NCBI GenBank assembly: GCA_002633005.1
Contig: NMRA01000009.1
Span: forward strand, 2,093,563-2,157,562
From: Phoronis australis
Taxonomy: Eukaryota > Phoronida > Phoronidae
Direction: 5' to 3'
DNA: 64,000 nt
The position numbers were made by a program, and so were the translations under genes. The notes beneath the pieces are model-generated. The model had not been told where the DNA came from, did not search any database, and worked only from the letters and a program-made list of their open reading frames with translations. The first letter of the stretch is position 1; every line of letters begins with the position of its first letter. Shown here piece after piece: positions 12,901 through 27,900 of the stretch.

Positions 12901-15900
12901 ACCCCTTAGTCCATCTATTCATATCTCACCATGTTGTAAACATGAGATGAATGACCTGGATGGATGCATATGCTCAACAGAATGCTTCACCATTGACGTG
13001 TAAAGTACTGTTATATTGCAACAGCAAAATCAACTTAATTGACAGCAAAAATAAATCATACGACGATGGCAACCCACATGCTGTATTTCCTTAAATTCAC
13101 ACACGAGCAGTTGGCGATGATTGGTAACTCAGTTAATTTTGCACACCCGTCAAAGTCTGGACATCACGGCAGCAACATGTAAACAACAATCTCGAAAAAG
13201 TCATTTGGGTGTTTTTGTATATTCGACAATGACAATGCCAATGCCTTTTCAGTTATAATCATGACTCACCAACTTTTCCAGAACGTAAGGCTTGCTGGGT
13301 ACTGAGTGACGCACTGTGATACCATCGCACTTGAAATTTCTGTTCTAATAGGGAGGCAACTGTTCTGTTAATAGTACGTGTGTACTGTTCTCTGACTGTC
13401 ACAGAAGATGGCGCTGCCGTAGTGTTAACTAGGCTTGATGAGGTGGTTGTGCTATTGGCTGTTGTATTTACTATTCCTGCAGTTGTCGTGGGCGACTGAG
13501 TTGTTGTCACGGGAACAGTGATGACATGCTCGAGAATTTGATCGACAGATTTAGTTCGACTCAGTGGCAGATCAGCTAATACAATGGACGCATTTAACAT
13601 TTCGATGTTTACTCCTGACCACACGAACCTATAACTTACGGACACAACAGAGTTACTACATACACTATTTGCAAGAGACGGTTGAGGTGGTTTGGTGGTA
13701 CCGTCATCCCAGGAACACCTGACTGGATGACTTGCTGGCGCTGCTGTCTGATTAGTGCTGAACAAAGATGTTTCAGCTGTGTTGAAGTCTGATGACCAAT
13801 CCAGTGACTGCAAATATTTGTCAGGTGAACTGGCACAAAAGTAGTTGACATAGACAGGTGTGGAAGTGTTACCGGCATGTTTGGACAGTATGGTGAATGT
13901 TCTTTGGCAGTCACTAATTGCTGATGACTGGACATAGTTCTGGGCGTTAAGCATCAAGTTAGTGGTGCAGACATCAACCTTCCCCATATCAACCAGACAA
14001 GTTCCATCAGAATTCCTTAAATACCTGAGAAATAAACAAATATGCACATGGGATTGATGTTGCTATCCATGCAGCCCAAGAACTGTGTTGAAAATATCTG
14101 AATGTCTAAAATGCATCAAGTAAAGCAAAGTAGAAATAAATTGCACTTGGTAAAAGTTTTAATTAAAGCCTCATATAACAGCAAATACATCACCAAGTGA
14201 GATAAGCACCACCCATGCGAGGTGAGCGTTCACACATGTGAGGCGAGCACCAAACATGTGAGGTGAGCACCAAACATGCGAGGCGAGTACCACACATGTA
14301 AGGTGAGCATCACACACGTGAGGTGAGCACCGTACATGCGAGGTGAGCACCAAACACGTGAAGTGAGCACTGTACATGAGAGGTGAGCACCACACACGTG
14401 AGGTGAGCACCGTATATGCGAGGTGAGCACCACACACATGAGCTGAGCACCGTACATGCGAGGTGAGCACCATACATGCGAGGTGAGTACCGTACATGCG
14501 AGGTGAGCACCATACACGTGAGGTGAGCACCACACACGTGAAGTGAAGGAGACATCTACCTACTAGAAACCAAATGATCCATACACTACACATAAGGCAA
14601 ACTGCAGATTCCATACTGCTTAAGTTCTTTTTCTTGCTTAAAGCCTATAGTTTGTGCAGCAAATGTCTTGTACACAATCAATTCCTTTCATAGTGTCACT
14701 GCCGTAATCATATATGATCGCCAAAAGTCTACACAAACCTGACTGGGTCTGTAGTAATGCACTGGCCGAGACTGGTAGTAGGAAGGGTAAGGTGACCGAC
14801 ACTGGTGGCTGGCACGGCCTCTGGTGGCAGAATGCTGATAGCTAGCCCATCTACATAACCGATGGTGTTTGTACCCCGACCAGTTTCAACCACCACCCGT
14901 GGAGTACTGCCTCTGATAAACAAAGTAAAGATAGCTGATATAAGTGAGATGAGATCTTATTTTAATGAATGCGGAATGTTTTCATTTCGCGGGTTCATAT
15001 CGGAACACACGCTGTCATGAAAATTGCTACAAAAATTGGTGAACGGAAGGAGGTTGCCCACTATTCAGATTCAACAGGCAAAAGGCACTTACCCAAAGCT
15101 GTAACTCTGATTCACACGTCGTATGGTTGACTTCAGAGACACCAAATTACTGATGATCGGCTCGACTTTAAAGAACATGCCAAGGTTTGGGTTGTTGTCG
15201 AACTGAACACACAGGAGAGGGGACCAGTTCTCCTTATTAATGGCAGATGAGCTGCATGTGAAATCATCCGGGGATTCTGGGAATCCGCCACGAACTCCAT
15301 TGAGACACATGCTAAATCCATCAACTGAATCATTCATGTTAGGAATGGTATTGGATACAAGTTGTTGAGTGGAGTTATCACAGTCCTACAAAGAAGTCTT
15401 TTATTAAGAAACTAACAATTGAAACAGAAGAGGACACATTTTGCTAATAAGAGATAAGTAGATTTAAGCCTAGGAAATGGATTACTTTGTGTCAGAAATC
15501 TTGGTGTATGCTTCGTTCCCGACATTTAAACGGAGCACAGCACCAGGCTAATGGCTCTACGATTTCTTTTGTAGGATTTCTGTCTTCAGCAAGTTGTAGA
15601 AGAAATTTACTGCCATCAGTAAATACTTTATGGTTTCACTCAGCTAGTAAAAAAATTACTAGAGTAAAAATTTCCAGATGTCATTTAACTGTAATGTAAT
15701 TAGTGAAATACATTGTACTTGATGTTGAAAAAATGTTAACTTTTACTTCGAAATAATCCACAATTTGGCAACAACTCATCAACATCTCGTCAGAGAATAA
15801 TATTATGCATGACACAATGTAAAAGATTGTTGATTTTGACAGAAAAATGGTGTTCATAGCCACTCAAACCTGCCATGAATATCTTAACCCAGATCTACCT

Positions 15901-18900
15901 TGTCACAGCAGCATCCAACATCACACTGGTCCTGGGTCATGTCACAAGGGCAGGGGGACAGGTTGACGTAAGCAGGGTTAATCAGCTCACTCTCCTTGAC
16001 ACTGTCCAAGGCCCCTACAATGAGCAGAAAGTAAAGACAACTCTTTCTACAACCATGGTGTCAACAGCACAGCATGCATAATCAGTGACAGAATTTACAA
16101 TTAACTATTATCAAGAAAAGGAAAATCTGTTCAACAGATTATGACCAGTATTTTAGTAACCAAAGGCATAAGCATGACCTGTGAAATTACCTTTTAGAAA
16201 TGCCATGTTGAAGACCAGTAGACCTCAATTTAAAATTAGCTATTTGTTAGCAGGTAGAAGAGACAATCATATTTTTACTAACAAAGTTTTTGTAAATGTT
16301 TTGTTTATATATTTTTGTATTAAAGTAGAAAGCATAGTATTACATAATTTGATTGTTGACCTTTTAGCAAGAATCTGACATTGATTGGGTCACATGACAA
16401 TGTCTTTTTATATTACAGAAAACATTAGAAAAAAGGGAATTCGATATCAGAACCGTTAATAACATGTATTGACTAAATTTCATTTTTCAAATGAAAATCT
16501 AAATTAAAATATTTATTTGTATCATAAAAATGGCCACTAGATGGTGCAAAAATGTACAATCTATCCCGAAACAGGAACATGCCATATTTCATAAAAATCT
16601 GTCAAGGAACTTCAGAGAAACAAAGGAAAACAGAACAAAATGAAACTGCCACTTGTGGGCACAACGTCTGGTGGATCTGCCTGAAAGTCGTCATCGTCTG
16701 TTGTTATCTTAATATAAATACACTTACTAAATTTAATGGAGATCCTGCAGTGGGTTTTGGAGATACAGTTATGGGTGCAAAACAAAACAAAACTACCACT
16801 AGGAGGTGCCACAGTAGTCAGTCGCCATCATCAAATGTCCTCTTCACACTGAAAACATATACGCCAGTTTTCCAAACCATCCCTAGAATGATTTGGTTGA
16901 TCCAGGGGTGGACGCCAAAAACAAGATTTGAAAACAGCAAAATAGCCACCAGGTGGCGCAAAATATCTTGATTTCATCCAAAAAACAGGATGATAGTGTC
17001 ATCTCACCAATAGATGCCTACATTCGAAACTTTATGAAAATCTGTTGAGCATCTTTGACGATACAGACTGGTAAACGTAAAAAACTAAAATTGCCACTAG
17101 TGGGCACACCACTAGTCAGATCCGTCCGAAAGTTGTCGTCATCCATTGTCAACATCACTTGCTAAATTAAGTAAAGATCCTGCAAACGGTTTAATAGATA
17201 CAGCCATGAGTGCAAAAAAAACAAAACTGCCACTAGGAGGCACCACAGTAGTCGAAGTCGTCGGAAAATCATCGTCAGCTGCCCACTTCATAGTAAGAAC
17301 CTACATGCCAATTTTCACAATCATCCTTTGAGTTGTTTGGTTGATAAGAGTGGTGGATGCAAAAAAACAGACTCGAAAACAGTAAAAATGGCCAGTAGGT
17401 GGCGCAAACTTCGTCAAATCCATCTGGAAACAGGAGGATAGCGTCATCTCACTAATGGATGCCTATATACCAATTTTATGAAAATCTGTTCAGGACTTTT
17501 GAAGATACAGAGGTAAACGTAACCAACTAAAATTGCCACTAGGGGGCACACTGGTAGTCGGATCCGTCCGAAAGTTCGCTCATGCCGTCCCAATTACAGA
17601 AGGACCACATGTGCAAATTTTCATGAATAAACGTCAAGGCGTTTTTGAGATAGAGAAGCGGACGCCGGACGGATGGACGCCGGACGGACGGAGATGACGG
17701 CATAATGCGTCCACATATAAATATGTGGGCGCATAAAAAGTTTACTTTTTATAGCCTCACATGAAATAACAGAACATTAAACACAGCACTTTAAGAAAAA
17801 GTATATGAGTTTCATATGAATCTGATCACGGTTCAGAGATAGGATTCAACTTGGCCAAATTTGGTCACTTTTCTAGCCTCCTACATAACCTTACAAATCT
17901 CAAGATACACTTAATTCAAGATACATAATACACTATCTGTCTAATACATGATATTGCAAACAATGTTCTCAGTACCCATTCCTAATAGCATCATCTCAAA
18001 TCAAACGGAATTTTTAATAAGGGATAGTTAAGCTGTTGCGTGATTTTGCATACACTTTACATGCCCCAAAAGCCATGCTAAGCAATGACATCAATCACTA
18101 ATTAAAACCAGGCCATGCACGCCATAGCAATACCATCAATGCCAGTTTTTTCATGCAGGCAAATTTTGTTGAGTATGAGTTTCACAAGTTAGATAAAACC
18201 TAAAATGCATGAGAAAATATGCCTCAGTGGTGTGGCCCCAGACAACACTTGTGAGTAGCAGACCTGACACAGAGCAGGACTTTGTTAAAAACACATGTTC
18301 AATGACTCAAAGACAGTAGCAATAACAGAAGCACGAGGAGATTGCAATGAAGTTTGACCTTTGACCTTGAATCACACAAATCAGATCTAAAGAAACCTAT
18401 CGCCTAGATTTTGCCACATGTTTTTTGCGCACATGAAAGATTAGGGGTGAAATATGACACGAATCTATCAATTTGGCATTTGCGCTTTACTAGAAAAGCA
18501 TTTGCGATAATTAAAGATATCAGCTGTTGCATAATCTTTGGAACACAGTTTGTGGAAGCAATTTAAACTAAATTACCCACATATTGCTAAAATCACGCAC
18601 GAGTACTTAAGTTTCGCAGCAGTTGTACTCAGACAGTCATTGATCATGTCTCTAACAATGTAAAGCACTTTTCACATACCTGAGTAGGGGTTTATGCTTG
18701 GAAGTTCTACACAATTAATCAATGGCAAAAATTCAATGGAATCTAATACAAGACTCAGACCCAACAAACAGCAAAATGAAATAAGGCACTAAGTCATATA
18801 ACCCATAAGTCATTGAATTTTGTTGATTCATTCGTATCACAGAAATGAACAACATAACACTGAAACAGGGCTTAGCCACAATGTACAAGAAACATTTATT

Positions 18901-21900
18901 AAGAAGTCTCATCAACTGAAATGAGGCTGTTGAACAATGATCCTGTTTGTATTGTCAATTTGGTATGTATAGTCTTCACTTCATATCCCTCTAGTCTCAC
19001 TGATTCTTAATTTTCTTCATTTCAAGAGCATTTCTTAATTTTCGAAGACTGTGCCTTAACTTTGTGAAAGCAATGCGACCTTTTTCATAAACATGACATG
19101 ATTCAATTTGCTCACAAAATTATTTTTTCAACCTCAAGCCAAGCTTTAGCAAACAATTGTCGAGCTTTCAGTTTTCTTCAAAGAATATTTTAAGCACACA
19201 CAACAAACACCATCAACACACCTACCTTGTGTATTGGTCCAGTTGACTGGGAACATAGCTGCTGTATTCACCACTATCACCACGGATGCATTCTTACTTT
19301 GGAAGTGGGGGTTTAAGTTGACTTCTTTGGAGGCGCAGCACGTTACTAATAAGACTTCATACACAGGTGACGACGGCACCTCATTTCGTGTGATATCAAC
19401 CGTTTGGTAAAATGACTCCCCGTTCTGATGTAAAACAGTACATAATTAACTTTAAAATACAAATGTGCCACAAATTAAGGCAAGACACTAAAATTTATTT
19501 CAACCATTCCTCAAACATAAAGTGTAACGCTGCCTTCATGAGTATTCTAGGATATTCCGCAAACTTGGTTCCAACCCTCGTCACTTCTTTATGTGAACGT
19601 TAACTGATCTGTTGAAACTGAAAAGTCACTTATAAATAATAGTTGTGGGCGGCCTGGTACGCATGATGGAAAAGGTGTGCATGTAGCGCGGATTAGTCGG
19701 CCTAAGCAGACACCTATCACAATAGGCCGCACTGCCTTCTCGAAAAATCCCAAACTCAGTTTCAATGGTTACTAAGTTCACATAGTGGAAATCTCTTTTA
19801 TATATTCAAAGGAAATGTTCCACCCTTAAATAAAATGTGGAAGAATTACAGACTGAAGCTTACCCTAAAAAAGTAAGTATTCTTCCCCAAAGACCAGGTT
19901 TCAGAGACATTGAGTGGATGCTCCGAACTGTTAGTGGCAATTGGTGCACCTGTGGTAGGGGCAGCAGTTGTAGTGGTGGTAGGTGGCACTGTTGTAGTAC
20001 TGTTGACCCCAGCCGTTGCGTTGCCAGTGGTAGTGTTTACTGGAGAAAAAAACCCATATTTTTGGTCATTGGCATAACGCCAGACAGAGCAAGTGGTAGT
20101 CAATTTCTGCTGTATCTAGGAAGTAAATTTAGACGGACGCAAGGGACTGTGCAAGTTGGACCACATAACAATACATGACAAAACAGAGGCAAAGGATAGG
20201 AGTAATTGACTCACCTTGCAGGTACAAAAAAAATGCACTAGATAAACCTATTATGCCATCAGGGATTTCTGATAGAGCACTCCGTTGAAATCAAGTTTTT
20301 CACAGTGACCTTGCGTCCAAAAGAGTGTCCAGAGAACCTCAGGTGTTGTCGAAAGATATTCATGTACAGCAAATTCATGTTCTCAGGACCTTTGAAACCT
20401 CGGTTTAGTTTATAGATGAAAAGTAACAAACATTTGATTGAAGGGACACTTCACCCAGTTAAGGCATATCAACAAACTCGGGGAATATTTGAAAACTCCT
20501 AAGTTGCTAAATCATCAAACAAATACACTCTGCTTTAGGTGTGCTGCACGCACATCAAGATCCATAGATCCACTTCAAGACAAACTGAGGCAGTGTCATG
20601 GTTGAAAAATACTTTAGCTAAGAAGAGGTTTTGAGTGAATTTAATCACACATTTTGTTATCATCCTTTTAGAACCGATTTTACAAACTAAAGGACAATCT
20701 ACACATAATGAAAAATGAGTGGATTTCCAAAGGATATAAACTTTTCGTAATAAAGATTTGGCTTTAATCATCACAATATTCTCCTGCAATCAAATAAAAC
20801 TATCTAAGACAACCAGGTACTAATAGATAACAAAAATACATAACATTGTCAAGAGAAGCAGATATTCTTTTGTCACTAAGTACTCGTTGAACGAATAGCG
20901 ATTAAGATTGGGAAGAGGCCAAGCCCGCAGCTAAGTGGGTCAGTTGACCTCAATTCACCATAAAAACACATAATTTGTACTTTTAGTAATTTTTAAGCAA
21001 ACTTTTGTTTTGTTCTGATTTGCAGTGTATCAACTAGCCAGCTAGTTAGCTATGTATGACTGAATGTCAACACACAGCTATTGAATCACATGGGTTCAAT
21101 GGTAAATTCAAGCAAAGCACGCTTTCTCAGTTTGCCACAACTCTATTTGCATTCCACTCACAACCACACCTACATCAAAATCCAACACGTCCTACCATGC
21201 GAAACTTTTTGCAACCATGGCATTCCACTGACACCTACCAGTAACTTGTGCAGTAGTGGGGAGCACAGAGGGTTGAGGCACTGTGGACACATAACAGACT
21301 GGTTCCTTCTCCCATTTCTGAGCCTCACTGATATTAGAGAAGTCAAATACTGAGCAGCTTACAGTCACGTCTTGATCAGAGCTGGTCAGAGTCTTTGTTA
21401 ATGATAAGAATGACTGGAAAATGTAATAATTAAGGGAGTTTAATTCTGTTACCAAATAGGAAAAGCCAGTAAAATTAAAACATTAACTTAATTTATGTTT
21501 GACTTCCATTCAAAGTCATTGCTGCCCTAAAACTTAGTGGGTGTCAACTACCGTACTGAGTTTAAAGACTATAGCCCCATTAAAGGTCAGCGTGACTGTG
21601 ATCTTTGACTTGTTGATGGCAAAATGACAGAGGTCACATTAAAGACTTACAACTTGTTACTGGAGTTGAGCCAGGCAAGGCTAGCAATTACTAAGGGTCA
21701 CCTTTAACTTTCAGGCCCACCCAGTTTTTGATGAGAAGCAATTGGTCATAATAACTGATAAACCATTCAAGTTGTGAAGTTTTGTCAGACAGTAGATGAA
21801 CTGGCATAGTTATGTAAAACATGCATTTGCTAAAGGCTTTCTACTAGTTGCACTGTCATCTGTCAAAATTATGTAGGACCTTATGCAGGACGTTATGTAG

Positions 21901-24900
21901 GACCTGATGTAGAACAAAGTCGATCTTATTTAAATAGGGAAAATCTCATTTTGTCCCGAACTGGAACGAAACGTGACGCAAATGAAAAATATCCAGATAT
22001 TTTCAACAAAAATGACTTGGTACGAAAGACTATTACTTTCTAAACACATTCCTGTAGGACGTTATGTAGGACCTGATGTAGAACGTTATGTAGGACGTTA
22101 TGTAGGACCTGATGTAGAACGTTATGTAGGACGTTATGTAGGACCTGATGTAGAACAATATGTAGGACGTTATGTAGGACCTGATGTAGAACGTTATGTA
22201 GGACGTTATGTAGGACCTTACGTAGGACCGTATGTAGGACCTTACGTAGGACCTTACGTAGGACCGTATGTAGGACGTTCTGCAGGACCTTATGTAGGAC
22301 CTTATCCACAAGTCTGTATATTTAACCAAATATCTACAAAATTTGATTTTTGACTTTACACCAATCTGACACTAATTAGACCACATGACCTTTCTTTTTA
22401 GGAAATTTTACCAAAGGTACATTCATGTCAATAAAAGAAGATCAATAAAAGACCAAACTTTGTATGATACAAATATTCAAAATAAAATCTCAAAAAGCTG
22501 TTACAGTTTTCTAAATTGTTTCATTTTTGTTTCACGCAACTTTAAAATTCTGAAAATCACATTTTGTACCATCTCTCATTGGGGAACAGTTTAAAAACAA
22601 CTCCAAACAGCCTTTTGTAGAACAGTGCGGTATAAAGCATATTATCTGAAAGTGAATCCGATCTGCCATTTAAGAGATACGATGTTCCGAAAAGCTCTGC
22701 TAGTGAATTTGAGAACTGACCATTAACATATTGATAAGAAATCCTTCCTGTATATTATTTACTTTTGAGTTTTTCAAACACGAGGAAAGACAGAGAATTT
22801 GTTGTCTGTGAATGCTTTACTATGTAATTCGAGTACCGCATACTTAATCTACAAATAGTCAAAGAACAAACCTTGATTTTGGTACTGGTAGTGGCCAGCT
22901 TCTGTGGCAGCAAATGCAGACCACCATCTGCTATAGGTTGAAATTGAGCCACAGAACCTGGATAATAGAAACAATGCCATAAACTAATGACAGTCACAAT
23001 AATACAATGTCTACACTCATTCCGTCTCAAACTTGATGAATAAAATGAACATTAGAATCGTGTAGCTTTTAAGAGTAGAACTTCCATTAACACATTCAAT
23101 CTGTAAGAAGCAATTGAAAGCAGTTCCCTATAGATATCCCTCAACAGTAAAATGTACAAACTGACAATATGTTTCAAAGAAATCTTCTCTAGGCTGGAGT
23201 ATTAATTCTGAAAAACCAACTTCTACCAAACTGGGCAACAATTAGTCATAATTTATTGAAATGGTTAACATGAACTTGAACAAGAACACACACTGAATGA
23301 AAATAAATGTAACAAAAACAAGCTTTCATAAACCTGACAAATAGTAGAAAACCTGGAAAAAAGAGATAACATGATGGTGAACCTGGACACTGTTTGTATC
23401 AACACCACTTTGGTGGTACACATTTATTGAATATAACAGACTAAGCAGCTCTGTCAACTAGCAACCACACAGTAAATCAATGCGAACATATAACATACAT
23501 CACAAATTTTTGCCCGACCGGTCGGAAATCGGTTGACGATCGGTCATCTAGAGGACCACCAACGGTCTACTAGGAGTCGTCAGCCGAGTCGCCTTTGAGG
23601 TCGACAGTTGGGTCAGCAGACTGGTCACCTAGGTTACATGTCTGATTCGCATTATGCATATCCGCAGTCGGCAATTACCAGTTTATGACTTGACGGATGA
23701 ACTTTGGACGAACAAGGCATCAAACTGATTGTTATTTGTTCTCCAGTGTCCACTCATAGTGAACCCGCAGTTTATCGACTTTCTCTTGACTGCTTAACAT
23801 CTATAGTAAAACTGAATGTACTTAATACGAACTGCGTGGAATTTGAACAAAGTAAATATCCCTGTGGAATTACTGACGGCGTGGTAAAATCAGACGTTAA
23901 ATGTTCTCACAGAAAGAAACTATGAAATGTTACATATTGTATAAACATTCAAAAAAAACACTGGACGTTTATGATCGCATGCATTTTAAAGCCGGGAAAT
24001 GTTTAAAGAGTAGCTTGCAATTGTACCCTATTTTATCCCAAAAACATTGAATCAGTTTATTGTAATACGGCCACATGGTATTGTTTTCCGTATTCACCCC
24101 CCGTACGACTTCAACTGTGCCCTTTGAAAAGGAAAGTTCAAAAGGTAGGTCAACATTGACTCGACGTCGTTAGCCAGTTTGATCATCAAACTTTCCGAAT
24201 ATAGTTTAAAATCATACAATTGCAGCATCTAAATAACACTCGACATGCAATCAGGTACCTAACGTAACATCTGGTACAAAACTGTTAATTATATGACACT
24301 TATGTCATAGTTTTCAATTGCTAAATATTATATCATCTGCAACTCAGGCACCGATTCCTCAATAACTACAATATCAAATATTGTAAGTTATTCTTTAACT
24401 TTTTTCAGTAAATGTTGCGAGTACAATGCAAAGTTACCGTTGTTTTAATCTTTGTTATCTCTTTTCATGTAAGAAATCATTACTCTAACTTTCTTTTACT
24501 AGAGAAAACCTAATGAGCAAACATATACTGTCAGTGTGGTAAATCTGAAGCAGTGAATGGCTTTACATTTGGAAGAATTGTTCATACTACTCACTATCTG
24601 AAGATGGTGGTAAATATTGCTTTCCAGGGTCTTGTGACTTAGCTGTACACTTTAGTCTTGTTGTTAAACCATCACCTGAGATGTTATATGGCATCTGAAG
24701 TGAAATAGGATAAACATAATCTGTAAAAATACCTGACAATGGACAATTTTAATTTTCACTAACTTTTTTATTTGTAATTCATTTAACAAATCCAAATGGT
24801 GATACCAGTTTGGGCAGCGAACTCCACCTAGTGAGACTTTGTGTTCCATGTTTCATTTCCTCTGCAGCCAATAACACACGACTTGAAATGGCTTACCCAC

Positions 24901-27900
24901 TTAACTATGTGGAAATGAGCCATTTTCAGGACTGTTGACTTTAAAGATTTGGCAAAGTCAAACATCAAGCGAAAATACCATCCTAAATAAATACATACCT
25001 GTATACTGGACTGACCAACAGTAGCAACAACTGACTGTGTGGCAATGTTGAGGTAAGCCACTCCAATATCCTCAACTGTACACGAAACGGTCACATTGTG
25101 TGTTTTAACAGTTTCACTGAAAAAAACAAGCCATCGAACCATATTAAGATACACTGGGGAGAAGGCAGCACTTGACAATTTTATGAATGAAGACCTGACC
25201 TCACATCCCTCAATCAATTAGTTTGTTTTCTACTAAAAAATAAATTAGCCTATGTAACATGCCATGTCAAAAACCAGTTTATGGTGGAACTGTTTCTTTC
25301 CTAAGAAAATCTCAGAGCACTGTGGAGGCAGCAAGAAAACCTCGTATTTCAATAAGATACTGTAGTTTTCAAAAAAACTTGAAAATTTATATTGAAATTC
25401 CTCTAACTTCAGAGACAATAGGACAAAAACTTTATAGGCGTAAACCATATGGAAAATTACACTGTCTAAATCATTTGAAAATTAGACATAAAACCTTTTT
25501 TTAATACATTACATAAAATTTTCTTTAATGATTGAAATTCCGCCTCTTTTCAAAGAAAAGTCATTTTGTCAGCTTCCTCAGCAATTCAAATGTACTCTGC
25601 AAGACTACCATAAACTAAACAGTTCTGTTCTAATAACAAGTACAATTAAATATAATTTCTAACAGTTGGTAAAATTTTGTCTATTTAAAAAACAATTTAA
25701 GTGGCATTAAACAAGTAAAAAAGTTTTGATTTTGACCACACGCCATTATAAAATTGGTCTTACCTTTTATCCTTAAACTCAGCTTAAAAATGATTCGTGA
25801 AAGGTATGACAGATCGATACTTCTCAGGGCTCTCGACTCCCCTTATCAAGTCAAAAAATCCCCCTTATCAAGTCAAAAATTTCCCCCCTAAACGATCAAA
25901 AATTCCCCTCATTTTATATATAATGCAAAGTAAACCTCATAAAAATTCCTCTCCCGGTAAAAACGGGGTAAAAAATCCCTCCTATTAAAAACGCCAAAAA
26001 ATTGCTGTCCAAAAAGGTATAGGCACCTTTCCTCTCAGGTGAGTGAGGGCCCTACTTCTTCAGACGAAGCTTATAAATTTCAGGTGAAAGAATAGTCACA
26101 AAACATGTATTTTTGAAACCGTTAATTGTTAGATCAGATTTAATCACACTGCAATGAGTTGAGTAATAATTGCTGAAACATGCATGAAGTATCTAAATAG
26201 ATTTGTTCAACAAACTCTTCAGTTTAGTTTATGTTACCTTTGCCAGCTGCGCAACAGTGAACAAGTAGAAAAAAAGCAAAACTTTAGAGTCAACAAAGGT
26301 CAGGTACCTCAGCTTCAACCTGAATTGTCCAACACCAGAAAGCATGAACTTGTTCTGACAGAAACTGACGAAGGCAGACGGTGTGACAATGAATGGCCTG
26401 TGAGAGCAAAAATGAAGACGCTTAATAACACCACAGAACATACAATTAGAATGTATGACAAAAATCAATCCCACAGAAGAACTCCTACCTATAAAGGTGA
26501 ATGAGAGCGAGCAGTATCATGACAGCTGTGTGCCAACAGATGTCTCCATTGCAGCATAAATCATAGACAGAATATTCCCAACTCTGGCATTTTCTTAATA
26601 AAGGTCCCAATAGAGGTCCCACTTACTAATCAGTTTCCGGTTAGTTTAATGCAGATGTATATACACCAAGTAAAACGGGCTAATTCAGCAGGCACCCCCT
26701 AGTGGATATGGAGGATATAGCTTACGTGCCTCAGTCTCTTGAGATGTGCTTCAAACTGCGATTCCAGACTAGTAACAACAGATATTTAAAAACAGCACAA
26801 TTCCTATAACTCAATGAAAAACAAAATAATTATAGACATTACCTAGCATCACTGGCTGATGTATTCTTGTTGAACTGTGTTCCCGTAACAGACTCACCAT
26901 AACAAAACACCTGTACTTGTCTACCAACTCTGTTGATACTAAAATACAACATATACTATCAGGCATTATGTGAAGTACAACACTATTGATACTAAAATAC
27001 AACATATACTATCAGGCATGTGTAAAGTACAACACAGACTATGACAAAGTAAAAACAGAAATAAATCCAAGCCAATTTATGGTGCCAAACGCTATGAATC
27101 AGAAACTAAAACATAAATGTATACGTTTTATTCATGTAGTCAAAATTTAGAGTTGGTAATTTAGGTTATTAGCACAAAAAGGAGGAAAACCCATTTTTTC
27201 ATGACTGATTTTACAGTATGTTCCCACTCACAACTATGCCAAAGGTTGGGTAAATAAAAAAGGTCTATACAATGAGGTTTTACAGAAAAAATTACAAATG
27301 ACATACCTGTAACGAATATCAGTGTTTACAGTGGATATTTGTTTCGAGGAAAATGTTACACTGGTAAATCCTGGCAAATCAAAGGTCTGTTCACATGTGA
27401 CTTTAACCTGAAATGAGTGTCACTTGATAAATTGAAGATTGAAAACAGAGAAGAATAATAAACTTGAGAACGACTGGTCAGCAGTAACCTCATTAATGAC
27501 AGTGGTAACAAAGAAAATACTGTAAAAAATTTAAAAAGAACTGTGAGAAATACTAATCAAAACCCTACATTTTCATAACTAGTAAATAAACCAGTCAGCA
27601 CATGTAGTGTACATGCATACGATTAATTAATGATCACGTTTGACCTACCATTGAAAAATTTTTCACTTTTAAACATTTTAACACCCGTGATCAGTTTTAC
27701 TTCCCACCCAATTAAGTCAGTTATTTAGTCCTCTTAATAACAGCACAGTCCCCTTAATAACAGCACAATCCTCTTAATAACAGCACAGTCTCCTTAATTT
27801 CAGCACCAGCTGGAAACCTGTAATAAACAGAACACATTCTCATGATTCACATTTTATCAATTTTGTTTGACGGAAACAACTCCCCTGGAGTTAATGATAG

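Noticed and set aside
14194-14547. CRISPR-like array
   Set aside because: Contiguous minisatellite units with no unique spacers, in an animal gene intron.
14171-14614. Up to 147-codon minus-strand frames
   Set aside because: These are translations of a 20-bp minisatellite in several frames inside a TCTN2 intron.
21973-22353. Y-V-G-P-repeat protein
   Set aside because: It is a 12-bp minisatellite open in most frames on both strands.
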